Shown one piece after another: positions 16,334-24,905 of a DNA stretch of 64,000 bases. Source of the stretch: Streptomyces sp. NWU339 (lineage in GTDB: Bacteria > Actinomycetota > Actinomycetes > Streptomycetales > Streptomycetaceae); assembly GCF_003143855.1 (NCBI RefSeq), contig NZ_QFRK01000007.1, positions 115,706 to 179,705 on the forward strand. Direction: 5' to 3'. Below the pieces are notes generated by a model that saw only the letters and a list, made by a program, of their open reading frames with translations, searched no databases and was not told where the DNA came from. Within the stretch, counting starts at the first letter, position 1; the number at the start of each line of letters is the position of its first letter. A program made the translations under genes and the position numbers.

Positions 16334-18436
16334 TCAGTTCACCTTCACGTGGATGAGGCCGAGTGCGTCGGTGGTGGCGACCCCACCCGGGGGGACCACC
16401 ACCACGCAGCCGGGGAGCTGGACGAGCGCGGGACCGGCGATCTCCTGGCCGGCGGTCGGCCGACGGACCTCGTACACGGTGGTCTCGTCGGGCCGGTCGG
16501 CGTCGTCGAACACGACCGGACGCGTGCCGAGCCGGGTGAAGGGCTCCCCCGTGCCGGGACCGGCGATCCCGGCCTCGGGCAGTGCCGCCACCGAGCGGAC
16601 CGAGAGGATCTCGAACCCTGCCTCCCGGAAGCCGGATCCCTTGCCCCACAGCTGCTCGTACTCCTTCTCGAAGGTGAGGAGGAGATCCGCGACGGCGTCC
16701 CGGTCGGGGCGGGCGGCCACGGTGACGTCGACGTGGTGGGCCTGGCCGAAGTAACGGATGGACGCCGTGTGGGTGACCGTGGCGCCGTCGCGGTCCGGGT
16801 CGGGAAGGGTCGCGAGGGCGCGCGCACGGGTGTCGGCGAGTGCCTCGGCGATGCCCCGTGCGTCCTCGGTGCTCGGACCGAGCTCGGCGAGCACGCGCCG
16901 GTAACAGGTGCGGGAGGCCGTGGTCTTGAGGTCGGAGGTGCCGGCGCCGAAGGCCGACTGCGCGGTCGCGGTCGGCGGTACGACGAAGCCGGCCAGGCCC
17001 GCCTCACGGCACAGGGCCCAGGCGTGCGCCGGACCCGATCCGCCACCGGCGACCAGGGTGAACTCCCTCGGGTCGTGGCCGCGTTCGACGGTGACGGCGC
17101 GCAGCAGGTCGGCCATCGCGTTGTCGAAGACGACCCGGATCGCCCGAGCCGCCTCGACTGCGGTCAGCCCGAGGGGCGTTCCGACCTTGTCCGTGATGGC
17201 CCGCTGCGCGGCCTCGCGGTCCAGGACGATGCCCCCGCTGCCGAACTGCTCGGGGTCGAGCACCCCGAGGACGAGATCGGCGTCGGTGGTCGTCGGCTCG
17301 GTGCCGCCCTTGCCGTAGCAGACCGGGCCGGGCTCGGCACCGGCGCTGCGCGGCCCGACGCTGAGCACGCCGCCCTCGACCGCGGCGATCGAGCCGCCGC
17401 CGGCGCCGATCGAGGCGATGTCGATGCTCGGCACGCGCATGTCGGCGCCGCCGAAGGTGACCTCGTCGCTCATCAGCGCGACGCCGCCCGCGATGACGCC
17501 GACGTCGAAGCTGGTGCCGCCGACGTCCATGGTCAGGACGTGCGAGGTGCCGAGTTCGGCCCCGAGCTTCTGGCCCGCCACGACGCAGGACGCCGGACCG
17601 GAGAGCAGGTTCGACACGGGCCGCTCGGTGACCGTCCGCGCCGGGACCACACCGCCGGCGCTCGTCGTCATCATGATGGGGGCGGTCATGCCGAGGGCGG
17701 CCAGCCGCTGCTCGAGGAGGGTGAGGTAGTGCCCCTGGACCGGCCCGAGTGCCGCGTTCGCCACCGTGGTCGAGGCACGGGCGTACTCACCCACCGAGGG
17801 CGCGATCTCGTGGGAGAGGGAGACGAAGACGTCGGGCAGCTCCCGCTCGACCAGCCTGGCGACGGCGAGTTCATGGGCCGGGTTCTCGGTCGCCCACAGC
17901 AGGCAGACGGCGACGGCCTCCACTCCGAGGTCCCGCAGCCGGCCGATCGCGTCGAGCACGCTGTCCTCGTCCAGCGGCGTGCGCACGACGCCGTCCGAGT
18001 CGATCCGCTCCGCGATCTCGACGACCTGGGTGCGGGGCACCAACGGCGGTACCTGGCCGCGCAGATGGTAGTCGCCCAGGTCCAGGCCCTGCAGACCGGC
18101 CGTGCCGCGGCGCAGCCTGCCGATCTCCAGGACGTCGCCGAAGCCGGCGGTCGTGATGAGCCCGGTCCTCGCCGAGCGTCCGGTCAGCAGCGCGTTCAGG
18201 CCGACGGTGGTTCCGTGCCCGAACCGGGTCACCTGGGAGCACAGTTCGCCGGTGTCCAGGCCGACGGTCTCGGCGGCCAGGTGCACGGCGTTGACCACAC
18301 CCGTCACCACGTCGGGCGTGGTCGGGGACTTGCACACCCAGGACTCGCCGTCCGGGGACCGCAGCCACAGGTCGGTGAACGTGCCACCGACGTCGGTGCC
18401 GATCGCCCAACCGGGGGCGGGGGATGGAGTGTTCAT
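16334..18436 (-). CDS. hydantoinase A/oxoprolinase-type ATPase subunit
   Basis: The product is 700 residues. It carries the phosphate-binding GTDVGGTFTDLWLRSPDGE at the N-terminus (Hydant_A_N), the second actin-like motif MDVGGTSFDVGVI near residue 295, GAGGGSIA and VAGGGSGPAHAW. These define the HyuA family, which includes ATP-dependent hydantoinases, oxoprolinases and the ATP-using subunits of acetone and acetophenone carboxylases. The aromatic-catabolism context favours a carboxylase acting on a ketone. It lies 9 bases after the alpha/beta hydrolase gene in the same operon. Confidence 0.85.
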   Translation of the reverse strand: MNTPSPAPGWAIGTDVGGTFTDLWLRSPDGESWVCKSPTTPDVVTGVVNAVHLAAETVGLDTGELCSQVTRFGHGTTVGLNALLTGRSARTGLITTAGFGDVLEIGRLRRGTAGLQGLDLGDYHLRGQVPPLVPRTQVVEIAERIDSDGVVRTPLDEDSVLDAIGRLRDLGVEAVAVCLLWATENPAHELAVARLVERELPDVFVSLSHEIAPSVGEYARASTTVANAALGPVQGHYLTLLEQRLAALGMTAPIMMTTSAGGVVPARTVTERPVSNLLSGPASCVVAGQKLGAELGTSHVLTMDVGGTSFDVGVIAGGVALMSDEVTFGGADMRVPSIDIASIGAGGGSIAAVEGGVLSVGPRSAGAEPGPVCYGKGGTEPTTTDADLVLGVLDPEQFGSGGIVLDREAAQRAITDKVGTPLGLTAVEAARAIRVVFDNAMADLLRAVTVERGHDPREFTLVAGGGSGPAHAWALCREAGLAGFVVPPTATAQSAFGAGTSDLKTTASRTCYRRVLAELGPSTEDARGIAEALADTRARALATLPDPDRDGATVTHTASIRYFGQAHHVDVTVAARPDRDAVADLLLTFEKEYEQLWGKGSGFREAGFEILSVRSVAALPEAGIAGPGTGEPFTRLGTRPVVFDDADRPDETTVYEVRRPTAGQEIAGPALVQLPGCVVVVPPGGVATTDALGLIHVKVN

Positions 18437-18445
18437 GGCTCCCTT

Positions 18446-19594
18446 TCAGAGTCGGTCGGCGACCCAGTCGGCGATGTAGTGCGCGGGCACGGCCTCGTTG
18501 TCGGCGCCGGCGTGCGACGATCCGCCCTCGGCGCGGCTGAACACCTTGAAGTGGCGGTCGGGACTGCCCACGGCGTTCTCGTACTGGGGCACGGCGAACT
18601 CCATCGGGATCTGCCGGTCGTCCTCGCCGTGGGTGACGAGGAAGGGGACGGTGATCCGCTCGACCACGCCCTGAAGCGTCATGTTCGGGGCGAACGCCAT
18701 GAAGTCCTCGAGGCTGTCCTTGCCGAACACCCACTGGACGTGGTCCCAGTAGTGCGGCACCGGGTTCTCGCCCTCGCGCTGGAGGCGGCGCTTCTGGAGC
18801 TCGCCCCAGTTGTAGTTGGCGCCCCAGACCGCACAGAGCTTGAAGCGCTTCTCGAACGCGGCCGCGCGCGGGGCGTAGTAGCCGCCGAGCGAGACACCGC
18901 TCATCCCGATGCGCGTGGCGTCGACGTCCGGGCGCGTCTCCAGGTAGTCGACCGCGGCACTCGCCCAGCGCTCGCTGTCGTGGACCGCGGGTAGTCCGCG
19001 CTCGCGGAGCGAGGCGCCGGTGCCCGGCTGGTCGACGCAGAGCGTCGCGATGCCGCGACGGGCCAACTCCCTTGGGAGGCCCAGCCGGAACAGCATCTCC
19101 TTCATCGAGTCCAGGCCGTTGCAGAAGACCATCACCGGGTAGCCGCCCGCCGGGGGTTCGCCGTCGGCGGGGACGAACAGCGCGGGATACGAGGCGCCTT
19201 CGTAGGGGACCTCGACGAACTCGGCGCGGTCCCGGCCGTGTTCGATCGCGAGCCCACAGGCCTCCACGGACTTGCGGTAGGCGGCCTCGCGGGGTGCGTA
19301 GTGACGGCTCTGCATGCGCTCGGCGACCAGGTAGTAGACCGAGGCACGGGAGTAGCGCGCGGTGGCCGACAGCGGATGCCCCTCGGCGAGATCCCGCTCG
19401 GCCTGCCGGACGAGCCCGTCGGCGAACGCACACCACGCCTGGAAGAACTTCTCGGTGCCGGCGTCGTCGCCGTCCTTGGCCGCGTCCACGAGCGGGGCGC
19501 AGATCTGCTCGATCTCGCCGATCTGGCCACCGCAGTTCATGGCGATGCTGACCGACAGGCTCCAGACGTAGTTGGTCGGGAAGTAGCGGAACAC
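18446..19594 (-). CDS. alpha/beta hydrolase of the 2,6-dihydroxypseudooxynicotine hydrolase type
   Basis: The product is about 382 residues, with a helical N-terminal cap domain and a C-terminal alpha/beta hydrolase domain. The nucleophile elbow is GVSLGG, the acid lies in THGEDDRQIP and the catalytic His in GGSSHAG. The length and cap resemble C-C bond hydrolases such as 2,6-dihydroxypseudooxynicotine hydrolase (nicotine pathway) and FrsA-like proteins. In this operon it probably cleaves a carbon-carbon bond in a ring-cleavage product. The GTG at 19594 has GGGGAAG upstream; an earlier GTG at 19624 would overlap the preceding gene. Confidence 0.75.
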   Translation of the reverse strand: MFRYFPTNYVWSLSVSIAMNCGGQIGEIEQICAPLVDAAKDGDDAGTEKFFQAWCAFADGLVRQAERDLAEGHPLSATARYSRASVYYLVAERMQSRHYAPREAAYRKSVEACGLAIEHGRDRAEFVEVPYEGASYPALFVPADGEPPAGGYPVMVFCNGLDSMKEMLFRLGLPRELARRGIATLCVDQPGTGASLRERGLPAVHDSERWASAAVDYLETRPDVDATRIGMSGVSLGGYYAPRAAAFEKRFKLCAVWGANYNWGELQKRRLQREGENPVPHYWDHVQWVFGKDSLEDFMAFAPNMTLQGVVERITVPFLVTHGEDDRQIPMEFAVPQYENAVGSPDRHFKVFSRAEGGSSHAGADNEAVPAHYIADWVADRL

Positions 19595-19598
19595 GGTC

Positions 19599-20426
19599 TC
19601 ACTTCCCCACGCGGTCGGCGGCACCGTTGCTGATCACGGCACGGTTGAACACGCCCTGGTCGGCGATGACCGTCTGGCCGGTCATGGTGGTGTTGTTGCG
19701 GGAGGCGAGGTACGCGTAGAGCGGCGCGTAGTCCTCCGGGGTCGGCAGGGTCGGCAGGAGGGCGAGGGTGAGGAACTGCGACTCGAAGTCCTCCTTGGGG
19801 ATGTCGGACTGCTTGTTGTTCTCCAGGCCGAGCGCCCGCGGTCCGCGGAGCTGGCTGTTGGCGATGCCCGACGGGGCGACGCCGTTGACCCGCACCTTGG
19901 GCGCGAACTCGAACGCGAGCTGGTTGACGACGCTGCGCACCGCGCCCTTGGCGGCGGTGTAGAAGAGCCCGCCGCCGTCGGCGGCGTAGGCCGCGGTGGA
20001 GGAGGTCAGCACGATGGAGCCGTTCGTCTCCTCCAGATCGTCGAGGAAGACCTTGGCGGCCAGGATGTAGCCGAGGGTGTCGACGTGGAACACCTCGTCG
20101 AACAGCGAGGTGACCCGGTCGAGGGGGACGTCGCGCAGCGGGATGTTGCCGTCGAAGATGCCGTGGGCGCCGACGAGGGAGTCGAGGCGGCCGAAGCGGT
20201 CCAGGACCGCCTGCCGGCAGGCGAGGAGGTCCTCGGTGCGGGTGACGTCACCCTGGACGAGCAGCACGTCGTCGCCGAACTCGGCCTTGAGGTCGGCCAG
20301 TTTGTCCGCGGAGATCTCCAGGACGGCGACCTGGGCGCCCTCGCCGAGGAAGTGGCGGGCGATCCCGAGGCCGAGGCCGGAGCCGCCGCCGGTGATGAGG
20401 ACGACATGGTTGTCGAGCATCTGCAT
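19599..20426 (-). CDS. cis-dihydrodiol dehydrogenase (SDR family, BphB-like)
   Basis: The product is 275 residues. It has the SDR cofactor loop TGGGSGLGLGIARHF, an active-site Ser in SIVLTSSTAAY, and a Tyr-x3-Lys motif within LFYTAAKGAV. The length, the GAHGIFD block and the C-terminal GVFNRAVISNGAADRVGK resemble cis-2,3-dihydrodiol dehydrogenases of biphenyl, benzene and phenylpropionate pathways. It would oxidise the dihydrodiol formed by the operon's dioxygenase to a catechol, reducing NAD+. It lies 36 bases after the reductase gene; AAGGACC precedes the ATG. Confidence 0.85.
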   Translation of the reverse strand: MQMLDNHVVLITGGGSGLGLGIARHFLGEGAQVAVLEISADKLADLKAEFGDDVLLVQGDVTRTEDLLACRQAVLDRFGRLDSLVGAHGIFDGNIPLRDVPLDRVTSLFDEVFHVDTLGYILAAKVFLDDLEETNGSIVLTSSTAAYAADGGGLFYTAAKGAVRSVVNQLAFEFAPKVRVNGVAPSGIANSQLRGPRALGLENNKQSDIPKEDFESQFLTLALLPTLPTPEDYAPLYAYLASRNNTTMTGQTVIADQGVFNRAVISNGAADRVGK

Positions 20427-20462
20427 GGTGGGTCCTTGCTGAGGGGGGAGTCGACGGGAGGA

Positions 20463-21665
20463 TCAGGCGGACGCCGCGGCCAGGGCGTCGTTCAGGGTGG
20501 CGCGGGAACGGAGCAGCTTCCGGTACGTCCGCAGGGCGCGGACGCGTCCGCAGACGGTGGCGCCGTGCAGTTCGTCGCCGGTGCCGTGCAGGACGACGAA
20601 CTCGCCGGTGTCGAGGGAGCCTTCGACGACGATGTCGGTGTCGCCGGGCCGGCGCTCGCCGAGCATGTGGAGGGTCAGGCCGTACTGTTCGGTCCAGATG
20701 TACGGCACGGCGTCGTAGGGCGTGGCTTCGCCGCGGGCGATGCTGAGACCGACCCGCCGCCCCTGCTCGATGGCGTGGGTCCAGTGTTCGAAGCGCCGGG
20801 GGCGGCCGTGGAGCGGGTCCCGGAGGGCGGCGACGTCACCGGCGGCCCACACCCCCTCGACGTTCGTCCGCCCGGCGGCGTCGGTGACGACACCGTGGTC
20901 GAGCTCGACGCCCGAACCGATCAGCCAGTCGGTGGCCGGCTCCGTACCGACTCCCGCGAGGACGCTCGTGGCCTGCCGTGTCCGCCCGTCGGCGAGATGG
21001 ATGCCGTAGCCGTGCGAAGTCTCCTCGACGGTGGTGACGGCGCTGCCGAGGCCGAAGGAGATCCCGTTCGCGAGGTGCAGTCCGTGCAGCCACCGGGCGA
21101 CCTCGTCCCCGAGGACCGCGGCCAGGGGCAGCTCGGTCGCGCACAGCAGGGTCACCTCGACACCGCGCGAGCGGAGGGCGGCGGCCGCCTCCAGACCGAT
21201 GAACCCTCCGCCGATCAGTGTCACCGGACGCCCGCTCGTGGCGAGCTGCCGGGCGGTGGCCAGATCGGCGCGGGTGCGTAGGGTCGGCAGGGCGGTGCCG
21301 CCGGCCGTCACGACCGGGCGGGCCGTGACGCCGGTCGCGACGACGACGTGCCGCCACCCGATCGCCTCGCCCCAGTTGGTCACCACGAGGCGGCGGTCGA
21401 TGTCCAGCCCCATGGCTCCGTGGCCGGCGAGGAGATCGATTCCCTTGTCGGCCAGGTGCTCGCCGGTCCGCAGCGGAGCCGGCACGGCGTGCTCCTCGGC
21501 GGCCAGCAGGCTCTTGGAGAGCATCGGCCGGTCGTACCCCGGCTCGACCTCCTCGTCGAGCACGGTGAGGGGGCCGGTGTATCCGCCCTCGCGCAGGCCG
21601 TCGGCGGCGGAGAGTCCCGCCGCCGACGCGCCGACGATCACGACGCCGACGTTGGCACGAGTCAC
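20463..21665 (-). CDS. ferredoxin reductase of a ring-hydroxylating dioxygenase
   Basis: The product is 400 residues, typical for BphA4/HcaD-type flavoproteins. There are two Rossmann motifs: the FAD-binding VIVGASAAGLSAADGLRE near residue 10, and the NAD-binding TLIGGGFIGLEAAAALRSRG near residue 150. The second FAD contact, VEGVWAAGDVAAL, lies near residue 270. It should pass electrons from NADH to the small ferredoxin encoded 3 bases upstream. It starts with GTG. The first motif reads GASAAG rather than GxGxxG, which is common in this group. Confidence 0.9.
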   Translation of the reverse strand: MTRANVGVVIVGASAAGLSAADGLREGGYTGPLTVLDEEVEPGYDRPMLSKSLLAAEEHAVPAPLRTGEHLADKGIDLLAGHGAMGLDIDRRLVVTNWGEAIGWRHVVVATGVTARPVVTAGGTALPTLRTRADLATARQLATSGRPVTLIGGGFIGLEAAAALRSRGVEVTLLCATELPLAAVLGDEVARWLHGLHLANGISFGLGSAVTTVEETSHGYGIHLADGRTRQATSVLAGVGTEPATDWLIGSGVELDHGVVTDAAGRTNVEGVWAAGDVAALRDPLHGRPRRFEHWTHAIEQGRRVGLSIARGEATPYDAVPYIWTEQYGLTLHMLGERRPGDTDIVVEGSLDTGEFVVLHGTGDELHGATVCGRVRALRTYRKLLRSRATLNDALAAASA

Positions 21666-21668
21666 CGT

Positions 21669-21869
21669 TCAGCCCTCGACCAGCCGCAGGGCTTGTGCGG
21701 GACAGGCCCGTACGGCCTCCTGGACGTCTTCCAGGTCGTCCTCGGACAGCACGTCGCGGGTGACGACCGCGAACGGGCTGCCGGACGGAACGGCGAAGAC
21801 CTCGGGATGGATGCCGACGCAGATTCCGTAGGCGGTGCAACGCCCGGGGTCGACGGTCACGCTGGTCAC
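21669..21869 (-). CDS. small 3Fe-4S/4Fe-4S-type ferredoxin
   Basis: The product is 66 residues. Its cysteines sit in CTAYGICVGIHPEVF and near the C-terminus in RACPAQALRL, the C-x5-C ... CP pattern of single-cluster ferredoxins that usually serve cytochromes P450. Use of this type with a ring-hydroxylating dioxygenase, rather than a Rieske ferredoxin, is less usual but known in actinomycetes. The GTG start overlaps the stop of the beta-subunit gene and the reductase follows 3 bases later, so the electron-transfer chain is co-expressed. Confidence 0.85.
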   Translation of the reverse strand: MTSVTVDPGRCTAYGICVGIHPEVFAVPSGSPFAVVTRDVLSEDDLEDVQEAVRACPAQALRLVEG

Positions 21870-22399
21870 AGGAACACCCCCAGGTTGGCGGTCTTGAGGC
21901 TGGTCTCGGTCAGGATCACTTCGCGGGTCAGGAGCCGCGGACCGGCGGCCGTGAGCCGGATCCGGTCGTTGCGGCGGCACGGGATCAGGTCGAAGTGGAC
22001 GTCGATCCCGCGCTGCCGGTAGAGCAGCAGCGAGCTGTGGGCCTCGACGACGTCGGGCTCGGACGTGGTCCGTACCTCGACGCTGCCGACGAGCCGCATG
22101 GTGCGCGACGGGGGCACCTCGGAGTAGGCGTGACCGGTGTTCTGCCGGTCGATCCGGGTCCGTATGTGCGCCTTGGTGTCCCGGATGCGCCATGCGGCGC
22201 GGTTGACCTCGATGTCGCGCGGTTCGGTCGACTGGCGCGACGGCACGGTGTAGAGCAGGTCGTCGTCGAGGAGCGCGAACCACTCCTCCTCGCGTGCCTC
22301 GTCCAGCAGACGCGCCTCGTGCGCGAGGAACTGCGCGACCAGGGCGTACGTCGTGGGGTCCACCGCGAGGGTGTCCGGGGCTTCGGCGGCGGCGGTCAT
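21866..22399 (-). CDS. ring-hydroxylating dioxygenase beta subunit
   Basis: The product is 177 residues, the normal size of the small subunit (SnoaL-like/cone fold) of Rieske non-haem iron dioxygenases. Recognisable parts are LAHEARLLDEAREEEWFALL, the DDLLYTVPSR strand, and FDLIPCRRNDRIRL. It has no catalytic metal site and stabilises the alpha3beta3 hexamer. It overlaps the alpha subunit stop (ATGA arrangement) and the ferredoxin start. Confidence 0.9.
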   Translation of the reverse strand: MTAAAEAPDTLAVDPTTYALVAQFLAHEARLLDEAREEEWFALLDDDLLYTVPSRQSTEPRDIEVNRAAWRIRDTKAHIRTRIDRQNTGHAYSEVPPSRTMRLVGSVEVRTTSEPDVVEAHSSLLLYRQRGIDVHFDLIPCRRNDRIRLTAAGPRLLTREVILTETSLKTANLGVFL

Positions 22400-23799
22400 G
22401 ACTGCGTCCCTTCGGTGGCCTGGTCGTCGGTGGCGGTGCCGTTCTTCATCTGGCGCAGCCACTGGCGGAGGAAGTTGAACTGCACGTGCTCGCCGTAGCC
22501 GGTGTTGCGGTGGACGCCGGGCCCCCTCCAGTCCGGGTCCGGGGCGTCGTCCACGGGCGAGTTGTGGCCCTGCTGGTAGTTGAACTTCAGCCCTTCCTTG
22601 CGCATCCACGGACTGGCGGCGGCACGCGCCACGCCCTCCCAGGCGACGGTGTCGTCCTGCTCGTAGAGCCCGGCCGAACCGAAGCAGTACTGGCCGCCGA
22701 CGTAGTCGCGCTGGGCGGACTCCTCGTCCTGGAAGTTCCACACGAACTGCCAGTTCCACAGCTCGAGCTTGCCCGGGGCGACGGGCTGCCACTGCCGGAA
22801 GCTGGTCATCACGGCCGGGGGGCCGTCCGGGAGCGGGGAGAAGATCCGGATGAAGCTGAGGTTGGGGAAGATCGTCCCCACGGTGGGAGGCTCGTGGTCG
22901 ACCACGAAACGCTGGGTCTCGTCCAGGCCGCTGAGGTCGAACTTCTCCTTGTACTCGTCCGGGTAGCCCCACAGCGTGAAGCCGGGGTGGATCGCCTGTG
23001 TCCAGGCGTGGCCGATGAAGGTGTGCCCGTTCTCGAACTCGTAGGTCCGGCCGATCTCGCAGGTGCCCTGGATGCCCTGGATCAGGTCGACCTCCTGGAC
23101 GCTGGCGTGCAGCGTCGGCAGGTGGTAGACGTCACCGGCGAAGTTCTCACCGGCCGTCTTCCAGTCGCCGTTGACCGTGTAGCGCTCGGGGGGTCCGGCG
23201 ACGCGCATGCCGTCGGGGTGGAGCTGGGTGATCAGGTCGAGCATCCAGGCGCCGCCGCCGAGCCACTCCTCCAGCTCGGGCACATCCTCGGACAGCGAGG
23301 CGAAGATGAAGCCCTTGCGGTTCTCGACGCGGGGGGCGCGCTTGAGGCTCCACTGATTCGGGTCGAGCGGCTCGCCGTACGCGCGGTGCATCAGCGGCGT
23401 ACCGACCAGCCGCCCGTCGTTGGCGTAGGTCCAGCCGTGGTAAGGGCAGGTGAAGAAGCGGGAGTTGCCCGCGTCGGTCTGGCACACCTGGGTGCCGCGG
23501 TGCCGGCAGTAGTTGGACAGCACGTTGACGCCGCCCTTGCCGTCGCGGGTCACGATGACCGGGTCGAGCCCGATTCTGCGCTGGACGAAGTCGCCGGCCT
23601 TGGGGATCTCGCTCTCATGGGCGACGAAGACCCAGGTGTTGGTGAAGATCCGCTCCATCTCGGCGCGGAAGACCTCGTCGTTGTTGAAGATCTCGGCGGG
23701 GACGAGATCCTCCTGCATGTCCTTCTCGACACGGTCGAGCAGCACGTCCAGCGGGGTCGAGAACGGCGCCGACGACTGGGGTTCGTTGGTGAGAGTCAT
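22396..23799 (-). CDS. ring-hydroxylating dioxygenase alpha subunit
   Basis: The product is 467 residues. The Rieske cluster ligands are Cys98, His100, Cys118 and His121 (NYCRHRG and TCPYHGW, 17 residues apart). The mononuclear iron site is in GENFAGDVYHLPTLH, with His226 and His231 and the bridging Asp223. It catalyses dihydroxylation of an aromatic ring using O2 and electrons from the ferredoxin/reductase encoded downstream. The ATG at 23799 has AGGAAG before it; an in-frame GTG six codons earlier is less likely. The specific substrate cannot be deduced. Confidence 0.92.
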   Translation of the reverse strand: MTLTNEPQSSAPFSTPLDVLLDRVEKDMQEDLVPAEIFNNDEVFRAEMERIFTNTWVFVAHESEIPKAGDFVQRRIGLDPVIVTRDGKGGVNVLSNYCRHRGTQVCQTDAGNSRFFTCPYHGWTYANDGRLVGTPLMHRAYGEPLDPNQWSLKRAPRVENRKGFIFASLSEDVPELEEWLGGGAWMLDLITQLHPDGMRVAGPPERYTVNGDWKTAGENFAGDVYHLPTLHASVQEVDLIQGIQGTCEIGRTYEFENGHTFIGHAWTQAIHPGFTLWGYPDEYKEKFDLSGLDETQRFVVDHEPPTVGTIFPNLSFIRIFSPLPDGPPAVMTSFRQWQPVAPGKLELWNWQFVWNFQDEESAQRDYVGGQYCFGSAGLYEQDDTVAWEGVARAAASPWMRKEGLKFNYQQGHNSPVDDAPDPDWRGPGVHRNTGYGEHVQFNFLRQWLRQMKNGTATDDQATEGTQS

Positions 23800-23823
23800 C
23801 GTTGACTTCCTGTCCACGAGTGG

Positions 23824-24762
23824 TTAGAGCGGGGGCGCGACGAACACGCCGCGGTCGGGGTCGTTGAACTGCTGCTTGGCCACGAACTCGTTCATCTGGT
23901 TCGCGGTGCCCCACTGGTCGATGAAGTCGGGCTTGGTCACGTCGTAGACGGACGGGTGGTGCCGGTCCCAGTCGACGGTCTCGAGCTCGGTGGTGTACTC
24001 GACGCAGTTCCCGACCCGGTCCAGGAAGTAGGAGTAGGTGTTGTCGCCGGCCTTGTGGCGGCCGGGGCCCCAGATCTGCTGGACGCCCTCGCGCAGCATG
24101 CGGCCGGTGCCGCGCATGAACTCGTCGACCCCGCGCAGCTCGAAGGAGAGGTGGTGGATCGCGACGTGCGGCCCCCGGGCGACGGCGAAGGAGTGGTGCC
24201 AGTCGTTGCAGCGCAGGAACCACATGAAGTCGCCGCGGGCGCCGAGGCACAGGGTGTCGGAGAGCTTGAAGCCGAGGTGCTTGACGTACCAGTCGACCGT
24301 CGCCTCGGGGTGGTCTGAGTTGACCACGAAGTGCGAGAGCCGGACGGGGATCGACTCACGGGCCTCGATCGTCCGGAACTCCCGGGAGGTCACGTCGGCG
24401 GAGACCTCGACCACACGCCCGTCGCCGTCGAAGAACCGGAAGCCGTAGCCGCCGCCGGGGGTGTCGAGCTTCCGCGGCTCGTGGACGATCCGGACACCCT
24501 GCTGGGCCAGCCGCGTGGCGAGGGCGTCGACGTCCTTCGCCGAGGCGGCTCCGAAGGAGACCAGGTCGAGCCGCTTCTGGTCGTCCTTGCGCAGACGCAC
24601 GACGTACTGCTCGGGGGACCCCTCCGCGGCCAGGAAGTGCACGCCGGTGTCGGACTCGACGGGGGTCAGTCCCCACAGGTCCCGGTAGAACGCCAGCTGG
24701 CGGTCGAGGTCCGGGGCCGCGATCGCCACGTGGCGCAGATGGGTGATCAGTGGCTTCGTCAC
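23824..24762 (-). CDS. extradiol (meta-cleavage) ring dioxygenase, VOC family
   Basis: The product is 312 residues, made of two VOC modules as in 2,3-dihydroxybiphenyl and catechol 2,3-dioxygenases. The Fe(II) ligands expected in the second module are visible: His144 in RLSHFVVN, His204 in AIHHLSFEL and Glu255 in NCVEYTTEL. It would open the catechol produced by the dihydrodiol dehydrogenase. The GTG at 24762 is preceded by GAGGAG. It is the first gene of the 13-gene operon and is transcribed divergently from the LysR gene. Confidence 0.88.
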   Translation of the reverse strand: MTKPLITHLRHVAIAAPDLDRQLAFYRDLWGLTPVESDTGVHFLAAEGSPEQYVVRLRKDDQKRLDLVSFGAASAKDVDALATRLAQQGVRIVHEPRKLDTPGGGYGFRFFDGDGRVVEVSADVTSREFRTIEARESIPVRLSHFVVNSDHPEATVDWYVKHLGFKLSDTLCLGARGDFMWFLRCNDWHHSFAVARGPHVAIHHLSFELRGVDEFMRGTGRMLREGVQQIWGPGRHKAGDNTYSYFLDRVGNCVEYTTELETVDWDRHHPSVYDVTKPDFIDQWGTANQMNEFVAKQQFNDPDRGVFVAPPL

Positions 24763-24905
24763 GTTTTCTCCTCGTTGAGCGGCGACGACAGCGGTGACGA
24801 GGTGCGCGTTCACGCGCTGTTCAGGTGAAGGTAGTGACGCCCATCACCGTGCACAAACAATTCCTGGCAATGCTTGGCATTGATGAAATCGATTAATGTG
24901 GGGCC
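24763..24905. promoter_or_regulatory. divergent control region with LysR-type palindrome
   Basis: This 143-base region separates the catabolic operon from its LysR regulator and must hold both promoters. At 24868-24882 there is a perfect inverted repeat, CAATGC-TTG-GCATTG, inside a locally A/T-rich stretch unlike the surrounding GC-rich DNA. Such a dyad close to the regulator start is typical of the recognition site of LysR proteins. The neighbouring ATCGAT and ATTGAT sequences could form the activation half-site; this is less certain. Confidence 0.65.

Noticed and set aside
16157..18994. A plus-strand open frame of over 900 codons opposite the HyuA/HyuB genes
   Set aside because: The translation is low-complexity Val/Gly/Asp-rich sequence with no domain, and the opposite strand encodes intact hydantoinase subunits.
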